Below, piece after piece: positions 1 through 6,533 of a DNA stretch of 9,677 bases. Source of the DNA: Candidatus Omnitrophota bacterium (GTDB taxonomy: Bacteria; Omnitrophota; Gorgyraeia; Gygaellales; Profunditerraquicolaceae); contig JAQTZX010000036.1 of the NCBI GenBank assembly GCA_028687525.1, positions 1 to 9,677 of the forward strand. The letters run 5' to 3'. Made by a program: the position numbers and the translations under genes. The notes beneath the pieces were generated by a model. That model was not told where the DNA came from and made no database searches. It saw only the letters and a list, made by a program, of their open reading frames with translations. Positions within the stretch are counted from its first letter, which is position 1, and the number at the start of each line of letters is the position of its first letter.

Positions 1-707
1 ATCTGCGCGATCAAAAAAAACCAGACCATCTGCCTGATATACGCCCCCATCTCAAGTAAAACAAGCGATCTGCCCGAATATTCCAGTACCATCGCTTCAT
101 GCACCATGGTCAATTCAAGATGGGTCTCCTGATTATCTACCGGAACGCGAGAAGTTTCCGCGATCACCGCCAGCATCAAAGCGGCGGCGGAAACAAAGGA
201 CGAAACGGATACCGCATGCATCCCGCTGAATACCTGCATACCCGTAGAGCCCGGGCGCAAAGACACGGCAAAAATCACCAGGCACACCGCGGGTTCGACC
301 AGGCTCGAGATAAACATCTCGCGGGACGCGCCCATGCCGCCGAAAGGACTTCCGGTGTCCAAAGCGGCGAGGACGAGGAAAAAACGCCCCAATGCCAGAA
401 TAAACACAAGCGTCAATAAATCCCCCATATAATACAACGGCCCGGGGATAACGAACGCTGGGACCAGTAAAGCCGCCGACAATGAAGAAGAAATAACCGC
501 GAAAGGGGCGGCCCGGAATATCCAGGAAGCGGTTTCCGAAATCACCTCGCCTTTTGAAAAGAGTTTGGCAAGATTATAATACGGCTGCAAAACGCTCTGG
601 CCTTTGCGCATCCTGATATTATTTTTTATTACGGTTATCAGTCCGCTCAGAAAAGGAGCGAGCAGGATAAAAAAAACCAGTTGCACTATGCTTAACAGTA
701 TGTTCAT
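1..707 (-). CDS. hyfC: Hydrogenase-4 / formate hydrogenlyase membrane subunit C (HyfC/HycD/NuoH-like), 3' end cut by window
   Basis: The reading frame starts at ATG 707-705 and stays open for 235 codons to the left edge. E. coli HyfC/HycD are a little over 300 residues, so roughly the last quarter is missing. The protein is a multi-helix membrane subunit of the NuoH family, which anchors the soluble catalytic arm of group 4 [NiFe] hydrogenases and related complexes to the ion-pumping arm. Family signatures visible are DTGSPFGGMGASREM (residues 117-131) and ETSRVPVDNQETHLELTMV (184-202), followed by HEAMVLEYSGR. The start is three bases after the stop of the hyfB-like frame and has only a weak ribosome-binding site, which suggests translational coupling. 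Related non-hydrogenase complexes use the same subunit, and no catalytic subunit is inside the window, so the substrate is not established. Confidence 0.9.
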   Translation of the reverse strand, partial: MNILLSIVQLVFFILLAPFLSGLITVIKNNIRMRKGQSVLQPYYNLAKLFSKGEVISETASWIFRAAPFAVISSSLSAALLVPAFVIPGPLYYMGDLLTLVFILALGRFFLVLAALDTGSPFGGMGASREMFISSLVEPAVCLVIFAVSLRPGSTGMQVFSGMHAVSVSSFVSAAALMLAVIAETSRVPVDNQETHLELTMVHEAMVLEYSGRSLVLLEMGAYIRQMVWFFLIAQ

Positions 708-710
708 AGA

Positions 711-1481
711 TTAAAACTTTTGCCTGAAAAGGATCAACAACAACACTGCGGAAAAGATATACGCCAGATACAGATGAATGCTTCCCGGCTGGATCCTTCT
801 AAGGGATTTCGCCGATTTGAAAACCAAAGCAATAACCGGTTCATAGATATATTTCTTGAAGACCAGCGTGGTATAGGTCCCATAGGTAAAAGACTTAACG
901 TAATAAAACGATTCCCGGATCTTTTGCGTTTTCCGGTAAGGCAGGAGAAAAAAACCGAAAGCGACCCTGAACGGCTTCGAAAAAGCGGTAGCGGTATATT
1001 CATTTCGCGCGTCCAAGGCATAATAACCGCAGTCCCAGGTCTTATAAACTTTTCTCTTCTCCCTCCCCCAAAACCGGTATACGAGAAAACCCGCCGCCCC
1101 CAGGATACACAAAACCAAAACAAGAAACAAAGATGAAAGATATCTGTCGCTCCCCGCCTGGGGGTTTACGGTAAACATGTTCGAAGAAAACGCCATTCCC
1201 CCGGTATCGATGCCCGTTACCGCTCCCGCAACCTTCATCAACAGCTTTATAATCCACCCCGCCGCCAGGCCGAATGCAACTGCCAGGAAAGACAGGAAAA
1301 ACATTCCCGCCTTCATTGAAAAAGATACTTCCTTCGCGTTTTCCGCGTAACGGCTCCGGGGCCGGGCCAGAAAAGTTATGCCGAAGGCTTTGACGAAACA
1401 GGAAGCTGCAAGGCCGCCGGTCAACGCCAATACCGCCGCGCAGATAACCATAAAAAGTTTCATTCCCCCGGATGCGGTCAC
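711..1481 (-). CDS. hyfB: HyfB-like proton-pumping subunit, C-terminal part downstream of an in-frame TGA
   Basis: This 256-residue open frame is the continuation, in the same frame, of the hyfB-like segment at 1503-2540. The codons between the TGA (1505-1503) and this ATG encode QAFFSGAV, which continues the family sequence. It carries LTGGLAASCFVKAFGITFLARPRS (residues about 20-43) followed by a KEV motif, a strongly conserved HyfB/HycC block. The ending HLYLAYIFSAVLLLILF resembles the E. coli HyfB C-terminus. Several hydrophobic helices flank a soluble loop with a WDCGY motif. It could be made separately from the internal ATG at 1481, as readthrough product, or not at all if the gene is dead. 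The gene ends in TAA three bases before hyfC. Confidence 0.82.
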   Translation of the reverse strand: MTASGGMKLFMVICAAVLALTGGLAASCFVKAFGITFLARPRSRYAENAKEVSFSMKAGMFFLSFLAVAFGLAAGWIIKLLMKVAGAVTGIDTGGMAFSSNMFTVNPQAGSDRYLSSLFLVLVLCILGAAGFLVYRFWGREKRKVYKTWDCGYYALDARNEYTATAFSKPFRVAFGFFLLPYRKTQKIRESFYYVKSFTYGTYTTLVFKKYIYEPVIALVFKSAKSLRRIQPGSIHLYLAYIFSAVLLLILFRQKF

Positions 1482-1502
1482 GGCCCCTGAGAAAAAAGCC
1501 TG

Positions 1503-2540
1503 TCAAATAAGCCACTCGCTCACAAAACCGTTGAGAGGCGGGATCGCGGAAACCGCCATCGCTCCCAGCAGAAAACAGGCCGCGGTCTGCGGCATTTTTT
1601 TAATAAGCCCCCCCAGTTTCTCCATATCGCGCGTTTTCGCGGCCTTATACACGCTGCCGGCGCACAAAAACAACAGCCCTTTAAAAATCGCGTGATTGAC
1701 CAGATGATACAATCCGGCAATAAGGGAAAATACGGCTAAGGAGTACAAACGGACGGACAGAAAAACCATGGACAGCCCGACGCCCAGTAAGATGATCCCT
1801 ATATTTTCAACACTGGAATAAGCGAGCAATCTCTTGATATCCTGTTCCATGAGCGCGTAAATCACTCCGACCAGGCAGGAAACAAGCGCCAATATCAAAA
1901 TCGCGGCTCCCCACCAAAGAACATCGACTCCCAGGATAAAAATCACAAACCTGATTATACCGTATATCGCGGTCTTGATCATTACCCCGGACATGATGCT
2001 TGATATATGGCTGGGCGCCTGCGGATGGGCGTACGGCAGCCAGACATGCAGAGGAACGATACCGGCCTTGGTGCCGAAACCTATCAGAAACAGCAGAAAA
2101 ATGATATTCTTCATCTGAAAAGGCATCGCACGGCAGGCGGTCCGCATGACTAAAAAATCAAAAGAACCGGAATGGGAATACAGAAGCATGAACGCGGCCG
2201 CCAAAAAAGCGGTCCCGATGTGCGTCATAATGATATATATCATCCCTGCCTGGATGGATTTTTCATGCGTGGAGTCGAAAACAACCAGAAAATACGATAC
2301 CAGGGACATGATTTCCCAGACGATCAAAAAAATGAACGCGTTGCCTACGGTCACCAACAAAGCCATAGAAAGGACAAAAACAAAAAGCAGCAGCCAGGAA
2401 AGCGTGATCTTCCCGGAAGAATATCCGCCTTTTAAGTAGCCGAAAGAATAAACCGCGGAGGGCGCAGAAACAAGCAAAATGACAAAAAGAAAGAATAATG
2501 ACAGGGGATCCATAAGAAACCCAAACGTGCTATTTTCCAT
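1503..2540 (-). CDS. hyfB: HyfB-like (NuoL/MrpA-type) proton-pumping membrane subunit, N-terminal part ending at a premature TGA
   Basis: The 345-residue frame encodes a polytopic membrane protein of the proton-conducting antiporter-like family in group 4 hydrogenases and complex I. Visible hallmarks are a membrane Glu in VWEIMSL (E76), the broken-helix Lys region GFGTKAGIVPLHVWLPYAHP (K158), SSIMSGVMIKTAIYG (K189), QDIKRLLAYSSVENIGIILLG (K236), and HLVNHAIFKGLLFLCAGS (H279, K287). It ends IPPLNGFVSEWLI then TGA, in the middle of a conserved helix-loop, and homology continues in the same frame to 711. With readthrough the product would be 609 residues. Compared with E. coli HyfB (about 670 as I recall) it also lacks about 60-70 N-terminal residues: an in-frame TGA lies 14 codons upstream of the ATG. 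The ribosome-binding site is weak. The gene lies downstream of the promoter at 2778-2805. Confidence 0.85.
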   Translation of the reverse strand: MENSTFGFLMDPLSLFFLFVILLVSAPSAVYSFGYLKGGYSSGKITLSWLLLFVFVLSMALLVTVGNAFIFLIVWEIMSLVSYFLVVFDSTHEKSIQAGMIYIIMTHIGTAFLAAAFMLLYSHSGSFDFLVMRTACRAMPFQMKNIIFLLFLIGFGTKAGIVPLHVWLPYAHPQAPSHISSIMSGVMIKTAIYGIIRFVIFILGVDVLWWGAAILILALVSCLVGVIYALMEQDIKRLLAYSSVENIGIILLGVGLSMVFLSVRLYSLAVFSLIAGLYHLVNHAIFKGLLFLCAGSVYKAAKTRDMEKLGGLIKKMPQTAACFLLGAMAVSAIPPLNGFVSEWLI

Positions 2541-2603
2541 TGTTTGCTCGGAAAAATTCGGAAAGGGCGGGACTTTATATTTATATCCTCAAAAAACCGG
2601 GAT

Positions 2604-2753
2604 TTATTTCTCTTTTTTTATTTTATACGCCAGCTCTTCCATTTCTTTATACTTCGGCGGCGCTAAAACCGCGCCTTTTAGGGCGCGGATAAATATAGGC
2701 GCCGCTTGGTATTCCGCTCCGGAAACCTCGGGCTTTAACCCGCGGAGCTTCAT
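2604..2753 (-). CDS. Possible 49-residue small protein or leader peptide, unrecognised
   Basis: An open frame from ATG 2753 to TAA 2604 encodes a 49-residue basic peptide starting MKLRGLKPEVSGAEY and ending KYKEMEELAYKIKKEK. The longer version starting at 2792 is not credible because that ATG lies between the -35 and -10 hexamers of the promoter. The start has only a G-rich stretch touching the ATG and no well-spaced ribosome-binding site. The frame overlaps GC-rich hairpins, which favours a structural or repeat origin for its first two thirds. The charged C-terminal tail looks more protein-like. No family is recognised. Function unknown; it may not be translated. Confidence 0.25.
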   Translation of the reverse strand: MKLRGLKPEVSGAEYQAAPIFIRALKGAVLAPPKYKEMEELAYKIKKEK

Positions 2754-2759
2754 TCCCCG

Positions 2760-2771
2760 ATATCCGGATAT
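2760..2771. promoter_or_regulatory. 12-bp palindrome at the predicted transcription start (candidate operator)
   Basis: ATATCCGGATAT is a perfect palindrome. On the minus strand it begins seven bases after the -10 hexamer, so it spans about +1 to +12 of the predicted transcript. It could be a repressor operator or the start of the structured leader. The binding protein is unknown. Confidence 0.3.
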
Positions 2772-2777
2772 GGAGTA

Positions 2778-2805
2778 ATTATACACAAACAACCGTTTTT
2801 GTCAA
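2778..2805 (-). promoter_or_regulatory. Sigma70-type promoter for the hyfB-hyfC transcript
   Basis: Reading the minus strand, TTGACA (2805-2800) and TATAAT (2783-2778) are both perfect consensus hexamers separated by 16 bases. Transcription would start near 2771 and run into the leader and hyfB. No other gene lies between, so it most likely drives the hydrogenase-type operon. Confidence 0.75.
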
Positions 2806-2938
2806 TCCCTTTTCATCCATCGGCGTTTACGGTATCACCACGCGGGCGGCGGGATCGGAATGTATATAATACACTGCCGCCGAAAGCGATATCGGGTTCA
2901 TCCTCAAAGCCGCCTGCCGGTTCAACAGTTTCTCATCT

Positions 2939-3517
2939 TCAGATATTCTCCGCCAATACCTCATAGAAACTCTGCGGATGTTTGCATGCGGGACACTCGG
3001 CAGGAGCCTCCGCTCCTTCATGAATATACCCGCAGTTGAGACAGTGCCACTTCACCGGTGTTTTTTTCTTAAAGGCCTCTCCTTTAACCAGGTTATCGGC
3101 CAGTTTACGGTAGCGCGATTCGTGAAACCTCTCCACCTTGGCAATCTGTTCAAAAGAACGGGCGGCTTCCGGGAAACCTTCTTCCCTCGCTGTTTTGGCG
3201 AAATCCTGATACAAAACCGTCCATTCCAGGTTCTCGCCTGCCGCCGCCGCCTCGAGATTCGACCTGGTGTTTTTTATCTGTCCCGCCGGATACGCGGCGG
3301 AGATCTCCACATCGCCCCCTTCAAGATACTTGAAAAACACTTTGGCATGCTCTTTCTCATTTTCCGCGGTCTCCATGAAAATATTCGCTATCTGCTCGAA
3401 ACCTTCCTTGCGCGCCGCGGAGGCGAAATACGTATAACGGTTCCTCGCCTGAGACTCGCCGGCAAAGGAAATCAACAGGTTCTTTTCCGTCTGTGTCCCT
3501 TTCAATGATTTTCCCAT
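2939..3517 (-). CDS. rbr: Rubrerythrin
   Basis: The 192-residue protein is a full-length classical rubrerythrin, a cytoplasmic non-haem iron peroxidase that reduces hydrogen peroxide in anaerobes using electrons from rubredoxin-type carriers. The N-terminal ferritin-like four-helix domain (about 1-145) shows the diiron ligand pattern: E21 in FAGES, E54-x-x-H57 in ENEKEH, E95 and E98 in GENLEW, and E129-x-x-H132 in VERFHE. The C-terminal rubredoxin-like domain binds one Fe through C159-x-x-C162 and C175-x-x-C178. The start at 3517 is preceded by GGAG at good spacing and lies 11 bases after the desulforedoxin stop, so the two form an operon. It ends naturally at TGA, so TGA is a normal stop codon in this genome. 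Confidence 0.96.
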   Translation of the reverse strand: MGKSLKGTQTEKNLLISFAGESQARNRYTYFASAARKEGFEQIANIFMETAENEKEHAKVFFKYLEGGDVEISAAYPAGQIKNTRSNLEAAAAGENLEWTVLYQDFAKTAREEGFPEAARSFEQIAKVERFHESRYRKLADNLVKGEAFKKKTPVKWHCLNCGYIHEGAEAPAECPACKHPQSFYEVLAENI

Positions 3518-3528
3518 ATGTTCATCTC

Positions 3529-3654
3529 CTATTCCGGTATTTGCTCCATCGGTTTTTTACAGCAGACCAGTTCTCCTCCCCCGGCCTTGGTCACCGTCAC
3601 TTCGTTCCCGCACACACTGCACTTATATTTCTCGCCGGCATTTTTTACCTGCAT
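3529..3654 (-). CDS. Stand-alone desulforedoxin (41-residue rubredoxin-like iron protein)
   Basis: ATG at 3654 follows an excellent ribosome-binding site (AGAGGAGG) and the frame ends at TAG 3529. The 41-residue product contains YKCSVCGNEVTV and GGGELVCCKKPME, that is C-x-x-C at residues 12 and 15 and an adjacent C-C pair at 31-32. This is the Fe(Cys)4 signature of desulforedoxin and of the N-terminal domain of desulfoferrodoxin (superoxide reductase). It stops just after the KPME motif, and the catalytic superoxide reductase domain is absent. It probably acts as a small electron carrier, dimeric by analogy with the Desulfovibrio protein, and is a plausible partner for the rubrerythrin immediately downstream. 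It is short enough to be missed by automated calling. Confidence 0.93.
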   Translation of the reverse strand: MQVKNAGEKYKCSVCGNEVTVTKAGGGELVCCKKPMEQIPE

Positions 3655-3695
3655 AGGCCCTCCTCTGTTAATTTTCACATCGTTACCCGGTACCG

Positions 3696-3704
3696 ATTAT
3701 ACCA
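3696..3704 (-). promoter_or_regulatory. Extended -10 promoter for the desulforedoxin-rubrerythrin operon
   Basis: On the minus strand TGGTATAAT gives a perfect TATAAT (3701-3696) preceded by the TG of an extended -10 element. The -35 region is poor, which is usual for extended -10 promoters. The element overlaps the feoB stop codon. Transcription would start near 3689, about 35 bases before the desulforedoxin ATG. The pair may also be read through from feoB. Confidence 0.6.
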
Positions 3705-5757
3705 CAAAAATGCCCGCCTGATATACGGCAAAACAAATCAGCCAGGCAAGAGCACCGGTATACGCCAGGCTGAAAAACAGCCATTTCCACCCGATTTCCG
3801 ACCGGATCACCGCCAGAGTGGCGAAACAAGGCGGGATAATAAGAATAAACAGCATAAATACAAATGCCACAAGCGGATTGAACGCCGGGTCATCCCTTAG
3901 CGCCCGGCGCAGGGATTCATTCTCCCCGTTTTCACCGGCCTCCGCCTTATAAAGGATCCCCAGCGTGGATACGGTTATCTCTTTCGCGGCAAACCCGGTT
4001 ACCGCCGCGACCCCGATTTTCCAGTCAAAACCGAGCGGTTTAATGACCGGTTCCATGAATTTACCGATACGCCCGGCTATGCTGTATTCAAGCGCCTGTT
4101 CGGTCTTTGCCCGAATACGCGCGGTGTCTCCCCCGTTATGCGCCGGCTTTGGAAAAGAAGTAATAGTCCAGATAAGGATCGAGGCCAGAAGGATGACCGT
4201 TCCCGCCCTCTTAAAATACTGCCACAACTTATCCCACACGTGCCAGGCAATACCCCGAATGGTCGGGATACGATACGGAGGGAGTTCCATGACAAAAGGA
4301 GTTGCTTCGCCTCTAAACAGTATCCTCCGGAATATGAGCGAAGAGAATACTGCCAACACAACACCGGTAAGATAAACGGCAAGAACGGCGTTGCCCGGGT
4401 TATGATAAAAAAAAGCCCCGGCAAGCAGGACATATACGGGAAGCTTCGCCCCGCAGCTCATAAACGGGATTATCAAAATGGTAATGATCCGGTCCCGGGA
4501 GCTTTTAAGCGTGCGGGCGGCCATTACCGCGGCCACGGAACAGCCGAATCCCAGCATCATCGGCATGAAAGACTGTCCGTGCAGGCCGAAAATATGCAGG
4601 AACCTGTCCATGATGAACGCCGTGCGCGCCATATACCCGGTATCCTCAAGTATGGAAATACATAAAAACAGGATTATCACCAACGGGACAAAAGAAAACA
4701 CCCCGCCTACCCCGGCGATAATGCCGTCCACGACCAGGGAACGCGGCAGGCCCGCGGGGACAACCCCGGAGGCAAAAGCGGAAAGCCGGCTGAAAAAAAT
4801 CTCAAGCCAGGACACCGGATATTCCCCGAGCTTGAAAGTGGCCTGAAAAACCGCCCAGAGAATAAAAACGAATACGGGAAGGCCCAGGTAACGGTTCAGA
4901 AGTATGGAATCGGCCCGTTCGGTTGCCGTCCGGACATCGATCTCCCGGCGGACCGCCTCGGTAACGGCGCCGTGTATATAACCGTACCTCTGCTCGGAAA
5001 CGGCAATCTCGGCATCGCGCCCGAAATGATTTTCGATGCGCCGGATGCTTTCCCCGGCGATAAGCTTAATGCCGGCAGACAACGGATGGTTTTCTATAAG
5101 CTGATACGCGTGGGCGTCTTTTTCGATCAACTTTATCGCCGTCCAGCGGGGCGAATACGCGGATGAGAAAGCGGGATCACGCTCCAGGAGCGCGCCGACG
5201 GCCGTTATTTCCCGTTCAAGTTCCGGGCCGTAACTTACGCACCGCTGAAGCTTCTCTTTCCTTTCCACAACGGCGATCGCCGCGTCGAGAAGCTCATCGA
5301 TTCCCTTGCCGGAGGCTCCCGCGGTTTTCAGGAACGATATACCAAGTACCGAAGACAGCGCTTTTTCGTCGATACGAATGCCCATTTTTTCGGCCTGGTC
5401 AATGATATTCAGCGCCGCGACAACCGGCACGCCGAGTTCCTGAAATTGCAGACATAGATAAAGGTTGCGTTCGATATTCGTCGAATCCAGGACATCGATG
5501 ATCACATCGGGTTTACCCTCGATTATGAAATCCCGGGCGATCATCTCGTCCACAGAATACGCCGTCAGGCTGTACGTGCCGGGCAGATCGTAAATAATGA
5601 ACTCGTACCCCTTATACAGCCTCCTGCCCTCTTTTTTATCCACGGTAACGCCCGCGTAATTACCGACTTTCTGATGCGCGCCGGTTATCGCGTTAAAAAT
5701 AGTGGTCTTCCCCGAATTAGGGTTGCCGGCGATCGCGGCGCGGATTATCTTATTCAT
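3697..5757 (-). CDS. feoB: Ferrous iron transporter FeoB
   Basis: The 686-residue protein is a complete FeoB, the inner-membrane Fe2+ uptake permease with a cytoplasmic GTPase domain. The G domain (about 1-165) shows G1 GNPNSGKTT (11-19), switch I GNYAGVTV (32-39), G3 DLPG (57-60), G4 NIID (117-120) and a G5-like region near 144-150. A spacer domain (about 170-280) leads to the membrane part. This carries EDTGYMARTAFIMDR (371-385), the first gate motif GFGCSVAAVMAARTL (403-417), the second MSCGAKLPVYVL (433-444), AAKEITVSTLGILY (590-603) and PCFATLAVIRSEIGW (643-657). The first gate lacks the usual Asn and Pro of the GCNVPA form. The ATG overlaps the end of feoA by eight bases, so the two are translationally coupled in a fur-feoA-feoB operon. 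Confidence 0.98.
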   Translation of the reverse strand: MNKIIRAAIAGNPNSGKTTIFNAITGAHQKVGNYAGVTVDKKEGRRLYKGYEFIIYDLPGTYSLTAYSVDEMIARDFIIEGKPDVIIDVLDSTNIERNLYLCLQFQELGVPVVAALNIIDQAEKMGIRIDEKALSSVLGISFLKTAGASGKGIDELLDAAIAVVERKEKLQRCVSYGPELEREITAVGALLERDPAFSSAYSPRWTAIKLIEKDAHAYQLIENHPLSAGIKLIAGESIRRIENHFGRDAEIAVSEQRYGYIHGAVTEAVRREIDVRTATERADSILLNRYLGLPVFVFILWAVFQATFKLGEYPVSWLEIFFSRLSAFASGVVPAGLPRSLVVDGIIAGVGGVFSFVPLVIILFLCISILEDTGYMARTAFIMDRFLHIFGLHGQSFMPMMLGFGCSVAAVMAARTLKSSRDRIITILIIPFMSCGAKLPVYVLLAGAFFYHNPGNAVLAVYLTGVVLAVFSSLIFRRILFRGEATPFVMELPPYRIPTIRGIAWHVWDKLWQYFKRAGTVILLASILIWTITSFPKPAHNGGDTARIRAKTEQALEYSIAGRIGKFMEPVIKPLGFDWKIGVAAVTGFAAKEITVSTLGILYKAEAGENGENESLRRALRDDPAFNPLVAFVFMLFILIIPPCFATLAVIRSEIGWKWLFFSLAYTGALAWLICFAVYQAGIFVV

Positions 5758-6031
5758 CCGTTCCTTTCCTGAACATCCTCATCCCCCGGCGGCGGCGATA
5801 CCTGTGCCCGATATGCGCAACCTCTATCCCCGCCGCTTCCGACTTCCGGATGGAAATATCATACCCGCGGATCTTGATTTGCAGGGGATCACCTAACAAA
5901 GCGCTGCGCACGACATACCCCTCTGCTCCTCCGGTAAACCCCATATCGACAAGACGCTTGCCGATCTCCTTCGGCAGGCTCACCCGCTTCACTCTGAAGT
6001 TATCACCATCTCCCAAATCGGCGATAGTCAT
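5750..6031 (-). CDS. feoA: Ferrous iron transport protein FeoA
   Basis: The 93-residue protein has the SH3-like FeoA fold: an N-terminal stretch ADLGDGDNFRVKRV, the central RLVDMGFTGGAEGYVVRS (about 26-43), then GDPLQIKIRGYDISIRKSEAAGIEV (48-72). The strongly basic tail RYRRRRGMRM (about 77-86) is an addition beyond the core domain. FeoA is a small cytoplasmic partner of FeoB needed for efficient Fe2+ uptake. The ATG at 6031 is preceded by AAAGGCGG, and the gene starts 14 bases after the fur stop and overlaps feoB by eight bases. Confidence 0.95.
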   Translation of the reverse strand: MTIADLGDGDNFRVKRVSLPKEIGKRLVDMGFTGGAEGYVVRSALLGDPLQIKIRGYDISIRKSEAAGIEVAHIGHRYRRRRGMRMFRKGTDE

Positions 6032-6045
6032 CGCATCCGCCTTTA

Positions 6046-6492
6046 CTATTGAAGCTTAATTTCAATTCCCCTGCAGTCTTTACATAATCCGAAAACCTGC
6101 ATCGTGTGCCAAAGAGGCGTAAAATCACGCTCCCGGGCGAGTGTTTCCTGCAGTTTTTCGATGCCTGCATGCGCCACTTCGAAGCATTTTCCGCATTTGA
6201 CGCAAACGAAATGGTCGTGGTGCCGGTGGTTATATTTATGCTCGTACCGGGGGATCCCGTCGCCGAACTCCACTTTATCGGCGAGGCCCGATTCCGACAA
6301 AAGCTTCATGGTGCGATACACAGTAGTATACCCTATCGAACGGTCGTGTTTTTTGGCCAAAGCATGCAATTCCTCAACGGACAGGTGCCCTTCGACGGAA
6401 AGGAAAACCCGCAGTATCATTTCTCTCTGAGGTGTATGGCGAAGTCCCCGGAAACGTATGAACGAATCCAGTATTTCGTATTCTTTATCCAT
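6046..6492 (-). CDS. fur: Fur-family ferric uptake regulator
   Basis: The 148-residue metal-dependent repressor starts at ATG 6492 with MDKEYEILDSFIRFRG. The frame is open back to 6612, but the longer start lies upstream of the promoter inside a repeat and is rejected. The N-terminal winged helix includes GLRHTPQREMIL (16-27) and recognition helix GYTTVYRTMKLL (54-65). The metal region has HRHHDHF (89-95), with zinc-site cysteines C97-x-x-C100 and C137-x-x-C140. It heads an operon with feoA and feoB, and a Fur-box-like palindrome overlaps its own promoter, so negative autoregulation by Fe2+-Fur is likely. Family membership is certain. Fur rather than PerR or Zur is inferred from the feoAB linkage. 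Confidence 0.95.
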   Translation of the reverse strand: MDKEYEILDSFIRFRGLRHTPQREMILRVFLSVEGHLSVEELHALAKKHDRSIGYTTVYRTMKLLSESGLADKVEFGDGIPRYEHKYNHRHHDHFVCVKCGKCFEVAHAGIEKLQETLARERDFTPLWHTMQVFGLCKDCRGIEIKLQ

Positions 6493-6512
6493 AACAATCC
6501 GCCTATGATCAT

Positions 6513-6533
6513 TATTGAAAAACGTTTTCAATA
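6513..6533. promoter_or_regulatory. Candidate Fur box overlapping the fur promoter
   Basis: A perfect 9-3-9 inverted repeat, arms TATTGAAAA and TTTTCAATA around a three-base centre, covers most of the -10 hexamer and the predicted start site. Its TGAAAA/TTTTCA core resembles Fur-box variants with inverted AT-rich hexamers. The placement would block RNA polymerase, as expected for an iron-dependent repressor site. Confidence 0.7.

Larger units (their letters stand above)
2541..2771 (-). ncRNA. Hairpin-rich 5' leader of the hyfB-like transcript
   Basis: From the predicted start near 2771 to the hyfB ATG the transcript would have about 230 untranslated bases, rich in inverted repeats. I see TTCCG/CGGAA with a three-base loop (2712-2724), a GGG/CCC stem around TTAAAG near 2727-2747, and a nested structure whose outer arms are 2657-2663 and 2699-2705 (GCGGCGC/GCGCCGC) and inner arms 2669-2675 and 2682-2688 (CCGCGCC/GGCGCGG). 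No known riboswitch class is recognised. The region could be a regulatory leader, a structured intergenic repeat, or coding sequence for a small peptide (see 2604-2753). Confidence 0.4.

Noticed and set aside
99..419. Plus-strand open frames over hyfC, hyfB, feoB, fur and the peptidase gene
   Set aside because: They lie opposite well-supported genes, show no family features, and have arginine/proline-rich composition typical of antisense frames.
1503..1505. Selenocysteine at the in-frame TGA of hyfB
   Set aside because: The position is in a membrane/loop segment with no known selenocysteine in the family, where Trp or Tyr is usual, and I see no convincing selenocysteine insertion hairpin just after it.
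1503..1505. Reassigned TGA codon (Trp or Gly) in this organism
   Set aside because: TGA ends rubrerythrin and the NlpC/P60 protein at their natural C-termini, and the tryptophans in the translated proteins are encoded without TGA.
2604..2792. 62-residue version of the small leader frame starting at 2792
   Set aside because: Its start codon lies inside the spacer of a consensus promoter, upstream of the predicted transcript.
6046..6492. Regulator is PerR or Zur rather than Fur
   Set aside because: This cannot be excluded from residues alone, but co-transcription with feoA and feoB makes an iron-responsive Fur the simplest reading.
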